Positions 15,090-21,967 of a DNA stretch of 21,967 nt are shown here, piece by piece. Source of the stretch: CAYUYV01 sp964522525. Its GTDB lineage: Bacteria > Pseudomonadota > Alphaproteobacteria > JAJFIK01. The notes under the pieces were generated by a model that saw nothing but the letters and a program-made list of their open reading frames with translations, searched no databases and was not told where the DNA came from. The stretch spans positions 1 through 21,967 of the forward strand of contig CAZFWG010000071.1 of the NCBI GenBank assembly GCA_964522525.1, written 5' to 3'. Position 1 is the stretch's first letter. Each line of letters begins with the position of its first letter. The position numbers and the translations under genes are program-made.

Positions 15090-15119
15090 GACGGCCAGCC
15101 CTGAACATCGCTGGCCGTC
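15090..15119 (-). promoter_or_regulatory. 9-bp perfect hairpin in the lipA leader
   Basis: GACGGCCAG (15090-15098) and CTGGCCGTC (15111-15119) flank a 12-nt loop, about 50 nt before the lipA start. No T-run follows on the minus strand. If lipA has its own promoter, this would lie in its 5' untranslated region. Confidence 0.45.
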
Positions 15120-15359
15120 CCGCAAGGTGATTCCTGATCCCGACCATGGGCAGCGCCCGGTGCGCCGTCAAGGGAACGGGCATCACGGGGTTTCATGACC
15201 AAAGATTTAGGTCGGAAATCGCGGATTTCCGGGCTTTTTTTGATCTCCGGGGCGATCTGCGTGCAGATTCGACTGGACTTACAAAACGTCAAGGCCCATT
15301 GTGTCTCTGTTTCCACAACCCATTGAAAAAACGAAAAAACAAAAATTACTTCCTTGACC

Positions 15360-15388
15360 GTGACATATGTGTCACGATGACATCATCG
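15360..15388. promoter_or_regulatory. Overlapping palindromes, candidate operator
   Basis: GTGACA-TATG-TGTCAC (15360-15375) is joined at its last base to CGATGA-CA-TCATCG (15375-15388). TGTCA-CGA-TGACA (15370-15382) forms a third, nested dyad. The spacing (GTGA-N8-TCAC) differs from the CRP/FNR pattern (N6). A TTGACC -35-like hexamer is directly to the left. It probably controls the plus-strand gene at 15503, and possibly lipA. Confidence 0.5.
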
Positions 15389-15502
15389 AAAAGAGGCGGT
15401 GCCCAAGACAGACATCCAGCGGTGATCGGCAACGATGCGCGGGTGAAAGGGGCCCAGCAGGTGCCTCGGAATTTTGAGATGTAATAGAGGAATAGCTTAG
15501 TC

Positions 15503-16030
15503 GTGTTGGACCTCTTGCCGTTTACAGCTTCCTCACTTTTTGCCGGCGCCGCCATTTGGCTCGGCGTCCTGGGCCTTCTGGTCGCGCTGACGCGCGGCAT
15601 CAGTAAGAGCCTCGCCTGGGTTTTCCTGGTCAGCGGTTTGGTGGCTCCCCTGCTCGTCGTCCACAGCTGCACTGGCGTTGCCGCGGCCAACTGCCAAGAG
15701 GACGAAGTGAACCAGGGTTTGAGCGCCGATGCGCAATATGAATTCGCGATCGTTGAGGTTCGCTGCTCCGGTTCACCAGTTTCCGAGTTTGAAGTACGCA
15801 TCGGTCAACGGGACGATCTTGGCACTCTCAAAACCGTTTTCTTGAGCGATGGGTCTCGCAAGCCCGCCGCCGTGAAGCAGCAGGGCGACCATGAATTTAT
15901 GGTGGTGATGGCGCCCGTGTCCCGCGTTTCAATGACGGCGAGCACTCAGCCCGTCATGGTGCGTATGGACCCCCAAACCGGCCAGCCCCACGACACGTTC
16001 GATTTCCGCCAAGCGGATCTGAGATCCTAG
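15503..16030 (+). CDS. Small membrane protein of unknown function
   Basis: I do not recognise this 175-residue protein. It has two hydrophobic segments (about 9-30 and 36-58) joined by a short basic turn (TRGISKS), then a soluble C-terminal part (about 60-175) with cysteines at 64 and 88 and mostly beta-like sequence (FEVRIGQRDD, HEFMVVMAP). If the basic turn is cytoplasmic, both termini should face the periplasm. The proposed start is GTG at 15503, with the adjacent TTG at 15506 as an alternative; AGAGG lies about 12 nt upstream, which is far. The gene is transcribed against the flanking lipA and lpdA genes and carries its own terminator (16064-16088), so it looks like a self-contained insertion in the pdh-lip cluster. 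Confidence 0.72.
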   Translation: MLDLLPFTASSLFAGAAIWLGVLGLLVALTRGISKSLAWVFLVSGLVAPLLVVHSCTGVAAANCQEDEVNQGLSADAQYEFAIVEVRCSGSPVSEFEVRIGQRDDLGTLKTVFLSDGSRKPAAVKQQGDHEFMVVMAPVSRVSMTASTQPVMVRMDPQTGQPHDTFDFRQADLRS

Positions 16031-16063
16031 ACTCCCGCAACATCTGAACACCACAATCGCTTG

Positions 16064-16088
16064 CCGGGCCCTGCGCCCGGTTTTTTTT
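16064..16088 (+). terminator. Rho-independent terminator
   Basis: CCGGGC (16064-16069) and GCCCGG (16075-16080) form a perfect 6-bp GC stem with a 5-nt loop, followed by eight T (16081-16088). It ends the plus-strand membrane-protein gene 34 bp after its stop. It is the clearest intrinsic terminator in the window. Confidence 0.9.
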
Positions 16089-16189
16089 GCAACCGCCTAC
16101 ACTTTTATAGGGTGAATGGGCCTACCTTTCCCGCTCGCCTGAGTTGGCGATTTTCGGTCAAGGGTGGAAACCGGGGGGCCTTAGACGCT

Positions 16190-17587
16190 CTAGAAGTGGA
16201 GCGCCCGCCCGTAAGCGTCGAGAACGCTTTCATGCATCATTTCCGAGAGCGTCGGATGGGGGAACACGGTCTCCATCAGCTCGCTTTCGGTGGTCTCCAG
16301 GGTCTTGGCAATGCCATAGCCCTGGATCAGCTCGGTGACCTCCGCGCCGATCATATGGGCGCCCAGTAGCTCCCCGGTCTTGGCGTCGAAAATGGTCTTC
16401 ACAAGGCCTTCGGGCTCCCCCAGCGCAATCGCCTTGCCATTGCCCACATAGGGAAAGCGCCCGACCCGGATCTCATGGCCCAGCTCCTTGGCGCGGGTCT
16501 CCGTCAGGCCGACGCTGGCCACCTGGGGCATGCAATAGGTGCAGCCGGGAATGGCGGTGACATCCAGCGGATGGACATGGGTGTTGCCGGCAATGCGCTC
16601 CGCGACCATCACGCCCTCATGGGAGGCCTTGTGGGCGAGCCACGGCGGACCGACCAGATCGCCGATGGCGTAGACGCCTGGCACGCCGGTCTCGCAATAT
16701 TCATTGATCACCACATGGCCCTTCTCGACCTTGATGCCGGCCTCCTCGAGGCCAATGCCTTCCACATTGCCCGTGATGCCGATGGCCAGGATGACCCGAT
16801 CAACCGCGAGGGCCTGGGTCGTGCCCGCCTTGTCCTTCAAAGTGGCGGTCACGGTGTCGGCGCCTTTTTCGAGCCCCGTCACCGTCGTTTCCGTGTAAAT
16901 CTTGATGCCCTGCTTCTCGAAAGCCTTGCGCGCGAAGGCAGAAATCTCGGCATCTTCAACGGGCAGGATCCGATCCAGTACCTCGACCACGGTCACCTCG
17001 GCGCCCATGGTGCGATAGAAGCTCGCGAATTCGATCCCGATGGCGCCGGAGCCCACAACCAGGAGCGATTTGGGCATGGTCGGCGGCACCATGGCTTCCT
17101 TGTAGGTCCAGACCAACTTGCCGTCGGGTTCGAGACCCGGAAGGGTGCGGGCCCGGGCACCGGTTGCCAGAATGATCGCATTCGCGCCGTAAACCACTTC
17201 GCCGTCCTTGCCCTTGACCGCGACCTGACCGGCGCTCGCGAGGCGCCCTTCCCCGTCAATCACGGTGATCTTGTTCTTCTTCATCAGGAACTTGACGCCA
17301 TCCGAAAGGCGCTTGGCCACGCCCCGGGAGCGCGCCACGACCTTTTCCAGATCGAATCTGATGTTGTCGGCGGAAAATCCGTAGTCCCCCAGATGCTGGA
17401 GAATATGACCGATTTCGGAGGACCGCAGCAGCGCCTTCGTCGGGATGCAGCCCCAGTTGAGGCAGATGCCCCCCAGATGTTCCCGCTCGACGATGGCGGT
17501 CTTCATGCCCAACTGGGCACAGCGAATGGCCGCCACATAGCCGCCGGGACCGGAGCCGACCACGATCACATCAAATTTGTCCGCCAT
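16190..17587 (-). CDS. lpdA: Dihydrolipoyl dehydrogenase (E3) of the pyruvate dehydrogenase complex
   Basis: This FAD flavoprotein reoxidises the dihydrolipoyl groups of E2 and passes electrons to NAD+. The 465-residue protein has the FAD-binding GSGPGGYVAAIR (11-22), the redox-active disulfide Cys42/Cys47 (GGICLNWGCIPTK), the NAD-binding GSGAIGIEFASFY, the FAD-contacting YAIGDL, and the catalytic His444/Glu449 pair (HPTLSE) near the C-terminus. I chose the ATG at 17587 (MADKFDVIVVG), with GAGG eight nt upstream; the frame continues 22 codons further into REP-like repeat sequence, which is not part of the protein. It is separated from pdhC by 210 bp. The gene lies in the pdh cluster, so PDH is its main complex, although E3 is often shared with other 2-oxoacid dehydrogenases. 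Confidence 0.97.
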   Translation of the reverse strand: MADKFDVIVVGSGPGGYVAAIRCAQLGMKTAIVEREHLGGICLNWGCIPTKALLRSSEIGHILQHLGDYGFSADNIRFDLEKVVARSRGVAKRLSDGVKFLMKKNKITVIDGEGRLASAGQVAVKGKDGEVVYGANAIILATGARARTLPGLEPDGKLVWTYKEAMVPPTMPKSLLVVGSGAIGIEFASFYRTMGAEVTVVEVLDRILPVEDAEISAFARKAFEKQGIKIYTETTVTGLEKGADTVTATLKDKAGTTQALAVDRVILAIGITGNVEGIGLEEAGIKVEKGHVVINEYCETGVPGVYAIGDLVGPPWLAHKASHEGVMVAERIAGNTHVHPLDVTAIPGCTYCMPQVASVGLTETRAKELGHEIRVGRFPYVGNGKAIALGEPEGLVKTIFDAKTGELLGAHMIGAEVTELIQGYGIAKTLETTESELMETVFPHPTLSEMMHESVLDAYGRALHF

Positions 17588-17616
17588 GCCCGTATCCTCT
17601 TCCCACTCAATCTGTA

Positions 17617-17755
17617 CGCTCAGGCGCCGCGAGGGCGCTTTCTCTTCGCTCACGCGCCGCGAGGGCTGCGCGCCTCAATGGCGCTAGTCGTCGCGCTTGC
17701 GCGCTCCTTCGATGTTTTTTTGCTCACGCGCCGCGAGGGCTGGATGCCTCAATGA
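17617..17755. repeat. Three REP-like GC-rich repeats between pdhC and lpdA
   Basis: The 21-nt unit CGCTCACGCGCCGCGAGGGC(T) occurs at 17617-17637 (with small changes), 17647-17667 and 17721-17741. The last two copies extend over a further 14 nt ending CCTCAATG (to 17681 and 17755). Each unit contains an imperfect palindrome (CTCacGCGCcgcGAG-like). The spacing is irregular. They may be copies of a dispersed short palindromic repeat, or mRNA-stabilising elements. Confidence 0.7.
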
Positions 17756-17797
17756 CCGCGGCGCGCGCGCTTCCCATGCACACGGACTTTTTGCCCG

Positions 17798-19144
17798 TCA
17801 TGCCAACATGGTGGCGGGATCTTCGATATAGCCCTTGAACACATTGAGGAACTCCGCCCCCACCGCACCATCGATGACCCGGTGGTCACAGGACAGGACA
17901 CAGGTCATGACCGTGGCCACGCCGAGGCTGCCGTCCGCCTTCACCACAGGGCGCTGCTCGCCGGCCCCGACCGCCAGAATGGCACTGTGCGGAGGATTGA
18001 TCACGGCCGTGAACTGCTTGATGCCGAACATGCCCAGATTGGAGATCGAAAAACTGCCGCCCTCATATTCCTCGGGCTTGAGTTTCTTGTCCCGCGCCCG
18101 CTCCGCCAGGGATTTCGCTTCCCGCGCGATATCCGCAAGGCCCTTGGTCTCGGCCGCCCGGATGATGGGCGTGATCAGACCGCCTTCGATCGCGACGGCG
18201 ACGCCGACATCCGCATGGGCATGTTCAAAGAGCTTGTCGCCCGCCCAGGAAGTGCGCACCGTCGGCACGGCCATGAGCGCCTTCGCGGAGGCACGGATGA
18301 TGAAGTCATTCACGGAGATCTTGATGCCGTCCGAGGCCCCGACCGCGCGGTCATTGATCCGCTTGCGGATCCGCAGCAGTTCGTCCAGCGCGCAATCGAT
18401 GGTCAGATAATAATGGGGCACATCCCGTTTGGCTTCGGTCAGGCGCCGCGCGATGGTCTTGCGCATGTTGGACAGTTTGACGTCCCGGCCCTCGCCTTCG
18501 ATGGGGATCGGCTGGGCCGGTGCGGGCGCCGCGGCGGGCGCCGCCGCCGTCTGCGGCATGGGAATGACGTCGGCGGACGGACGGGGACCGCCGGCCAACG
18601 CCGCTTCCACGTCCTTCTTGACCACCCGACCATTGGGGCCCGTACCGAGAATGGCCGACAGGGGCAGATTGGCCTGGGCCGCGATGCGCCTTGCGAGCGG
18701 GCTCGCCACGACGCGACCGTCTCCCAGACTGGCGGGCGCGGCCTGAACCACCGGCGCCGGGGTTGGGGCCGGCTGGGCGGATGCGGGCGGGCTGGCCGCC
18801 GGGGCCGCGGGTGCCGGTGCTGCTGCTGGAGCCTCGGGCGCACCGGACGGCGCCGGCGCAGCGGCAGCGGGGGCGTCGCCTTCGAGGGCGCCCGGGCTTT
18901 CCCCTTCCTCCAGGATCATCATGATCGGCGTGTTGACGGCAACACCATCGGTGCCTTCGGCGATCAGGATGCGGCCGACCGTGCCTTCATCCACGGCCTC
19001 GACTTCCATGGTCGCCTTGTCGGTTTCGATCTCGGCAATGACATCACCGGCGGCGACGGTATCGCCTTCCTTGACATGCCATTTGGCGAGCGTGCCTTCC
19101 TCCATGGTGGGCGAAAGGGCGGGCATCAGTACGGGAATCGGCAT
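17798..19144 (-). CDS. pdhC: Pyruvate dehydrogenase E2, dihydrolipoamide acetyltransferase
   Basis: This is the core subunit of the pyruvate dehydrogenase complex; it transfers acetyl groups from its lipoyl arm to CoA. Domains in the 448-residue protein are one lipoyl domain (1-79, lipoyl Lys43 in ETDKATMEVEAVDEG), an Ala/Pro-rich linker (86-138), the peripheral-subunit-binding domain (146-183, ASPLARRIAAQANLPL), a second Ala/Pro linker (184-215) and the catalytic domain (222-448) with the active site DHRVIDG (His421, Asp425). The ATG at 19144 has AGGA eight nt upstream. It lies 83 bp after pdhB, across a stem-loop. The first 50 residues are nearly identical to those of PdhB, as expected for lipoyl domains that share LipA and E3. 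Confidence 0.97.
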   Translation of the reverse strand: MPIPVLMPALSPTMEEGTLAKWHVKEGDTVAAGDVIAEIETDKATMEVEAVDEGTVGRILIAEGTDGVAVNTPIMMILEEGESPGALEGDAPAAAAPAPSGAPEAPAAAPAPAAPAASPPASAQPAPTPAPVVQAAPASLGDGRVVASPLARRIAAQANLPLSAILGTGPNGRVVKKDVEAALAGGPRPSADVIPMPQTAAAPAAAPAPAQPIPIEGEGRDVKLSNMRKTIARRLTEAKRDVPHYYLTIDCALDELLRIRKRINDRAVGASDGIKISVNDFIIRASAKALMAVPTVRTSWAGDKLFEHAHADVGVAVAIEGGLITPIIRAAETKGLADIAREAKSLAERARDKKLKPEEYEGGSFSISNLGMFGIKQFTAVINPPHSAILAVGAGEQRPVVKADGSLGVATVMTCVLSCDHRVIDGAVGAEFLNVFKGYIEDPATMLA

Positions 19145-19174
19145 GGCTCGAATCCTTGCTTGCTTTTCTCAAAC

Positions 19175-19199
19175 CCCGTGCCCAACCCTGGCGCACGGG
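19175..19199 (-). other. Intercistronic stem-loop between pdhB and pdhC
   Basis: CCCGTGC (19175-19181) and GCACGGG (19193-19199) form a perfect 7-bp stem around an 11-nt loop, located between the pdhB stop and the pdhC ribosome binding site. There is no T-run, so it may be a processing or stability element that tunes the pdhB:pdhC ratio. Confidence 0.45.
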
Positions 19200-19227
19200 A
19201 TCGGCTCCACAGAACGCAAAGCCGGTC

Positions 19228-20655
19228 TTAGCGCTGATAGGCGACCGATTTGGCCGCCTCGATGATGTCCTTGGCGCTAGGCAGCGCCAGCTTTTCAAGA
19301 TTGGCCGCATAGGGAAGAGGCACATCCTTGGCGCTGACCCGCAAAACGGGGGCGTCCAGATGATCGAAGGCCCGCTCCATCAGCCGGGCGGAAATCTCCG
19401 CGCCGATACCGCAGGTGGGCCAGCCTTCCTCGACCGTGACGCAGCGATTGGTCTTGGCCACGGATGCGATCACCGTGTCGATGTCGAGGGGGCGCAGGGA
19501 ACGCAGATTGATCACTTCCGCCTCGATCCCCTCACCGCTCAGGGCCTCGGCCGCCTCCAGCGCATAGTCGAGGGGGCGGCTGTGGGAAACAAGGGTGACG
19601 TCGGTTCCCGGACGGACAATCGCCGCCTTGCCGATGGGCAGCACGAAATCATCGAGCTTGGGCACCTCGAAACTGCGGCCATAGAGGATTTCGTTCTCCA
19701 GGAAGATCACCGGATTGGGATCCCGGATAGCGGCCTTCAAGAGGCCCTTGGCGTCTGAAGCGCTCCAGGGGGCCACGACCTTGAGCCCTGGCACATGGGC
19801 GTACCAGGCGGAATAGTCCTGGCTGTGCTGGGCGGCGACGCGGGAGGCCGCCCCGTTCGGTCCCCGGAACACCATGGGACAGCCCATCTGGCCGCCGGAC
19901 ATGTAGAGCGTCTTGGCCGCCGAATTGATCAGATGGTCGATGGCCTGCATGGCGAAATTGAAGGTCATGAACTCCACGATGGGTTTGAGGCCGCCAAACG
20001 CCGCACCGACGCCAACGCCCGCGAAGCCATGCTCCGTGATCGGCGTATCGACCACGCGCCTGTCGCCGAACTCATCCAGCAGGCCTTGAGTCACCTTATA
20101 GGCGCCCTGGTAGTAGGCCACTTCCTCGCCCATGACGAAGACCGCCTCGTCCCGGCGCATCTCCTCGGCCATGGCGTCGCGCAAGGCTTCGCGGATGGAC
20201 TGGGAGACCGTTTCGGTGCCGTCCGGATAATCGGGCGTCGTATCGGGCTGCGGCACGGCGGGGCCGGAAGCGCGGGCGGCCTGCCCATTGGCCGGAGCAG
20301 CGGCCTGTGGCGCTGGGGTTGGGGCCGGGGCTTCCTCCGCAGCCGGAGCAGGCGACGGTGCCGCCGCTCCGCCCGAGGCCGGCGCATAGCCCTCGAGCGC
20401 GGACCGGTCCTCGCCTTCTTCCAGCAGCAGCGCGATGGCCGTGTTCACGGGCACGCCTTCGCTGCCTTCAGCGACCAGGATTTTCCCGACCGTGCCTTCG
20501 TCCACCGCTTCCACTTCCATGGTGGGCTTGTCGGTCTCGATCTCGGCGATCACGTCGCCCGCGGCAATGGTATCGCCTTCCTTGACGAGCCATTTGGCGA
20601 GCGTGCCTTCCTCCATGGTCGGCGACAAAGCGGGCATCAGAATATCAATGGGCAT
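19228..20655 (-). CDS. pdhB: Pyruvate dehydrogenase E1 beta subunit with N-terminal lipoyl domain
   Basis: With PdhA this forms the thiamine-diphosphate-dependent E1 that decarboxylates pyruvate. The 475-residue protein has an extra lipoyl domain (1-79, Lys43 in ETDKPTMEVEAVDEG), an Ala/Pro-rich flexible linker (91-140) and the E1-beta body (147-475) with MGEEVAYYQGAYKVTQGL, TPITEHGFAGVGVGAAF and the transketolase C-terminal domain. The fused lipoyl domain is a known alphaproteobacterial variant (for example rhizobia and Zymomonas), so length is normal for that group. It lies 48 bp after pdhA and 83 bp before pdhC. The ribosome binding site is weak (GAGA near the ATG). Confidence 0.97.
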   Translation of the reverse strand: MPIDILMPALSPTMEEGTLAKWLVKEGDTIAAGDVIAEIETDKPTMEVEAVDEGTVGKILVAEGSEGVPVNTAIALLLEEGEDRSALEGYAPASGGAAAPSPAPAAEEAPAPTPAPQAAAPANGQAARASGPAVPQPDTTPDYPDGTETVSQSIREALRDAMAEEMRRDEAVFVMGEEVAYYQGAYKVTQGLLDEFGDRRVVDTPITEHGFAGVGVGAAFGGLKPIVEFMTFNFAMQAIDHLINSAAKTLYMSGGQMGCPMVFRGPNGAASRVAAQHSQDYSAWYAHVPGLKVVAPWSASDAKGLLKAAIRDPNPVIFLENEILYGRSFEVPKLDDFVLPIGKAAIVRPGTDVTLVSHSRPLDYALEAAEALSGEGIEAEVINLRSLRPLDIDTVIASVAKTNRCVTVEEGWPTCGIGAEISARLMERAFDHLDAPVLRVSAKDVPLPYAANLEKLALPSAKDIIEAAKSVAYQR

Positions 20656-20703
20656 GGGGTGTCTCGTTGCTCTTGAAACAGCGTGTGCGGACGGCCGATA
20701 GGC

Positions 20704-21780
20704 TCAGCCTTGCTTGAGCACGTCGGTCCACAATTCCTCCGGCGCGGGCTCGGGGCTCGTCTGGGCGAAATCGGCCGATTCCGTCACGACCGCGCGGACC
20801 ATCTTGTCGATCTCCTTCAACTCGTCGTCCTTGGCCCAGCCTTCCGCGACCAGCCGCTTTTTCACCAGATCGATGGGATCGTGATGGTCGCGCATGTCCT
20901 GCACTTCCTCGCGGGTGCGGTATTTCGCCGGATCCGACATGGAATGGCCGCGATAGCGGTAGGTCTTCATCTCCAGGATAATCGGCCCCTTGCCCTCGCG
21001 GGCATGTTTGACCGCTTCGCGCCCTGCGTCGCGCACCGCCAGCACGTCCATGCCGTCAACCTCCTTGCCCGGAATGTTGAAGCTGGCGCCCCGGCGGCAC
21101 AAATGGGTCTCGGCGGAGGAGCGCTCCAGGCTTGTGCCCATCGCATACTGATTGTTTTCGATCACATAGACCACGGGCAACTGCCAGAGCGCGGCCATGT
21201 TGAAAGCCTCGAAGACCTGGCCCTGATTGGCCGCGCCGTCGCCGAAATAGGTCAGGCAGATGCGGTTGTTGTCCTTATACTTATTAGAAAAGGCGAGCCC
21301 CGTGCCGATCGGCACTTGCGCGCCGACGATACCGTGGCCGCCGTAGAACTCCTTGGGCCGCGAGAACATGTGCATGGAGCCGCCCTTGCCCTTGGAGTAG
21401 CCGCCTTCCCGGCCCGTCAGTTCCGCCATGACGCCCTTGGGGTCCATGCCGCAGGCCAGCATATGGCCGTGATCGCGATAGCCGGTGATCACCTGATCGC
21501 CGTCCTTGATGACGCCCTGCATGCCGGTCACGACCGCTTCCTGACCGATATACAGATGACAGAACCCGCCGATCAGGCCCATGCCGTACATCTGGCCCGC
21601 GCGTTCCTCGAAACGCCGGATCAGGAGCATCATGCGGTAATAGCCGAGGAGTTCGGTGCGGGAGGTCGAGCGTTGGGCGGTGGCCGTGGCCTCGACCGGC
21701 GGGGCGCCGTTGGGGCCGGGGGCAACATCCGGTGCCCGGGTGATGACGCTGGTGAACGGAGCGGATCCGAAACGGGTCAT
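20704..21780 (-). CDS. pdhA: Pyruvate dehydrogenase E1 alpha subunit
   Basis: This is the thiamine-diphosphate-binding subunit of E1, first gene of the cluster. The 358-residue protein has YRDHGHMLACGMDP and GKGGSMHMF in the active-site region, the ThDP/Mg motif GDGAANQGQVFEAFNMAALW through ENN (about 180-210), and the conserved loop YRYRGHSMSDPAKYRTREE. Residues 1-40 are an extension rich in Ala and Pro, somewhat longer than the minimum for the family; no signal peptide is expected. AGGA lies 7 nt before the ATG at 21780 and is partly buried in a leader hairpin. The gene organisation pdhA-pdhB-pdhC-lpdA on one strand indicates an operon starting upstream of this gene. Confidence 0.97.
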   Translation of the reverse strand: MTRFGSAPFTSVITRAPDVAPGPNGAPPVEATATAQRSTSRTELLGYYRMMLLIRRFEERAGQMYGMGLIGGFCHLYIGQEAVVTGMQGVIKDGDQVITGYRDHGHMLACGMDPKGVMAELTGREGGYSKGKGGSMHMFSRPKEFYGGHGIVGAQVPIGTGLAFSNKYKDNNRICLTYFGDGAANQGQVFEAFNMAALWQLPVVYVIENNQYAMGTSLERSSAETHLCRRGASFNIPGKEVDGMDVLAVRDAGREAVKHAREGKGPIILEMKTYRYRGHSMSDPAKYRTREEVQDMRDHHDPIDLVKKRLVAEGWAKDDELKEIDKMVRAVVTESADFAQTSPEPAPEELWTDVLKQG

Positions 21781-21781
21781 G

Positions 21782-21820
21782 CAGGTCCTCGGCGTTGGCC
21801 AGCCCTCGGCGCCGGACCTG
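21782..21820 (-). promoter_or_regulatory. Leader hairpin overlapping the pdhA ribosome binding site
   Basis: On the minus strand CAGGTC-CGGCG pairs with CGCCG-(AG)-GACCTG, giving 11 bp with a 2-nt bulge around a 15-nt loop. The 3' arm contains the AGGA ribosome binding site and ends two bases before the pdhA ATG. This could restrain pdhA translation. Confidence 0.45.
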
Positions 21821-21928
21821 AACAGCCGACGGATGGGGCAAGGCGGATCGGGCCACTGGCAGACAGAGCGCGGCGCACATGGGCGCGCGCATCAGCACAG
21901 GGCCTGATGAGTGTTAACAGGGCCTTGA

Positions 21929-21945
21929 CGCGGGAACAACCCGCG
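21929..21945. terminator. 6-bp GC hairpin upstream of pdhA
   Basis: CGCGGG and CCCGCG flank the 5-nt loop AACAA. No T-run follows on either strand. It may be the end of a gene outside the window, or part of the pdhA upstream region. The rest of 21781-21967 holds no recognisable gene. Confidence 0.3.
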
Positions 21946-21967
21946 GCCCCGCCGATGCCGGAATGTG

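Larger units (their letters stand above)
15043..15502. other. 460-bp divergent intergenic region upstream of lipA and the membrane-protein gene
   Basis: This region holds a 9-bp hairpin near lipA (15090-15119), an A/T-rich stretch (about 15224-15350) and a cluster of palindromes (15360-15388). TTGACC at 15354-15359 could be a plus-strand -35 box, but the -10 is poor. On the minus strand TTGACG near 15284-15289 is a possible -35 for lipA, again without a convincing -10. No gene was found in it. Confidence 0.5.

Noticed and set aside
17587..17653. 22-residue N-terminal extension of LpdA
   Set aside because: It is translated from REP-like repeat sequence, and a good ribosome binding site precedes the internal ATG at 17587.

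Overview
The window looks like chromosomal DNA of a GC-rich alphaproteobacterium; the order is uncertain. Its backbone is the block I recall as typical of that class: ntrYX/ntrBC-dusB-ispDF-cinA-ratA-lipA-lpdA-pdhCBA. A fused IspDF, a PncC-type short CinA and a pyruvate dehydrogenase (PDH) E1-beta carrying its own lipoyl domain all fit this assignment. I saw no tRNA, rRNA, CRISPR array, insertion sequence or phage gene.

Layout. Positions 1-4362 (minus strand) hold dusB, an NtrC-like gene and ntrY, which runs off the left edge. The NtrC-like gene contains a 100-N assembly gap flanked by identical 32-bp copies, which look like an unmerged contig overlap. Positions 4554-7271 hold accessory genes: an orphan coiled-coil protein, a Tat-exported short-chain dehydrogenase and a secreted subclass B3 metallo-beta-lactamase. 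Positions 7473-10259 hold ispDF and cinA/pncC, with a TonB-like membrane-anchored protein between them on the opposite strand. Positions 10326-13379 hold a Tat-exported intradiol dioxygenase and a divergent secreted S9-type protein that has lost its catalytic serine. Positions 13541-21780 (minus strand) form the pdhA-pdhB-pdhC-lpdA-lipA-ratA cluster, interrupted by one plus-strand membrane protein gene with its own terminator.

How the genes work together. PdhA/PdhB, PdhC and LpdA form the pyruvate dehydrogenase complex. LipA makes the lipoyl cofactor used by the lipoyl domains of both PdhC and PdhB. IspDF supplies the MEP isoprenoid pathway, and RatA/Coq10-like START proteins are tied to ubiquinone function or ribosome association. 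NtrY and the NtrC-like protein belong to nitrogen or redox signalling, with DusB upstream.

Most notable points: (1) the NtrC-like protein has no receiver domain, altered Walker A and B motifs and no visible GAFTGA loop, and no ntrB lies beside it; (2) the S9 protein has Ser->Gly at the nucleophile plus further active-site changes; (3) a 28-residue leader ORF is coupled to ntrY through a TGATG overlap; (4) several unassigned palindromes and repeats occur, including a two-palindrome cluster upstream of the inserted membrane gene and REP-like repeats inside the pdh cluster. I did not find a clear-cut new multi-gene system; the strongest candidate for new biology is the rewired NtrC/NtrY locus.
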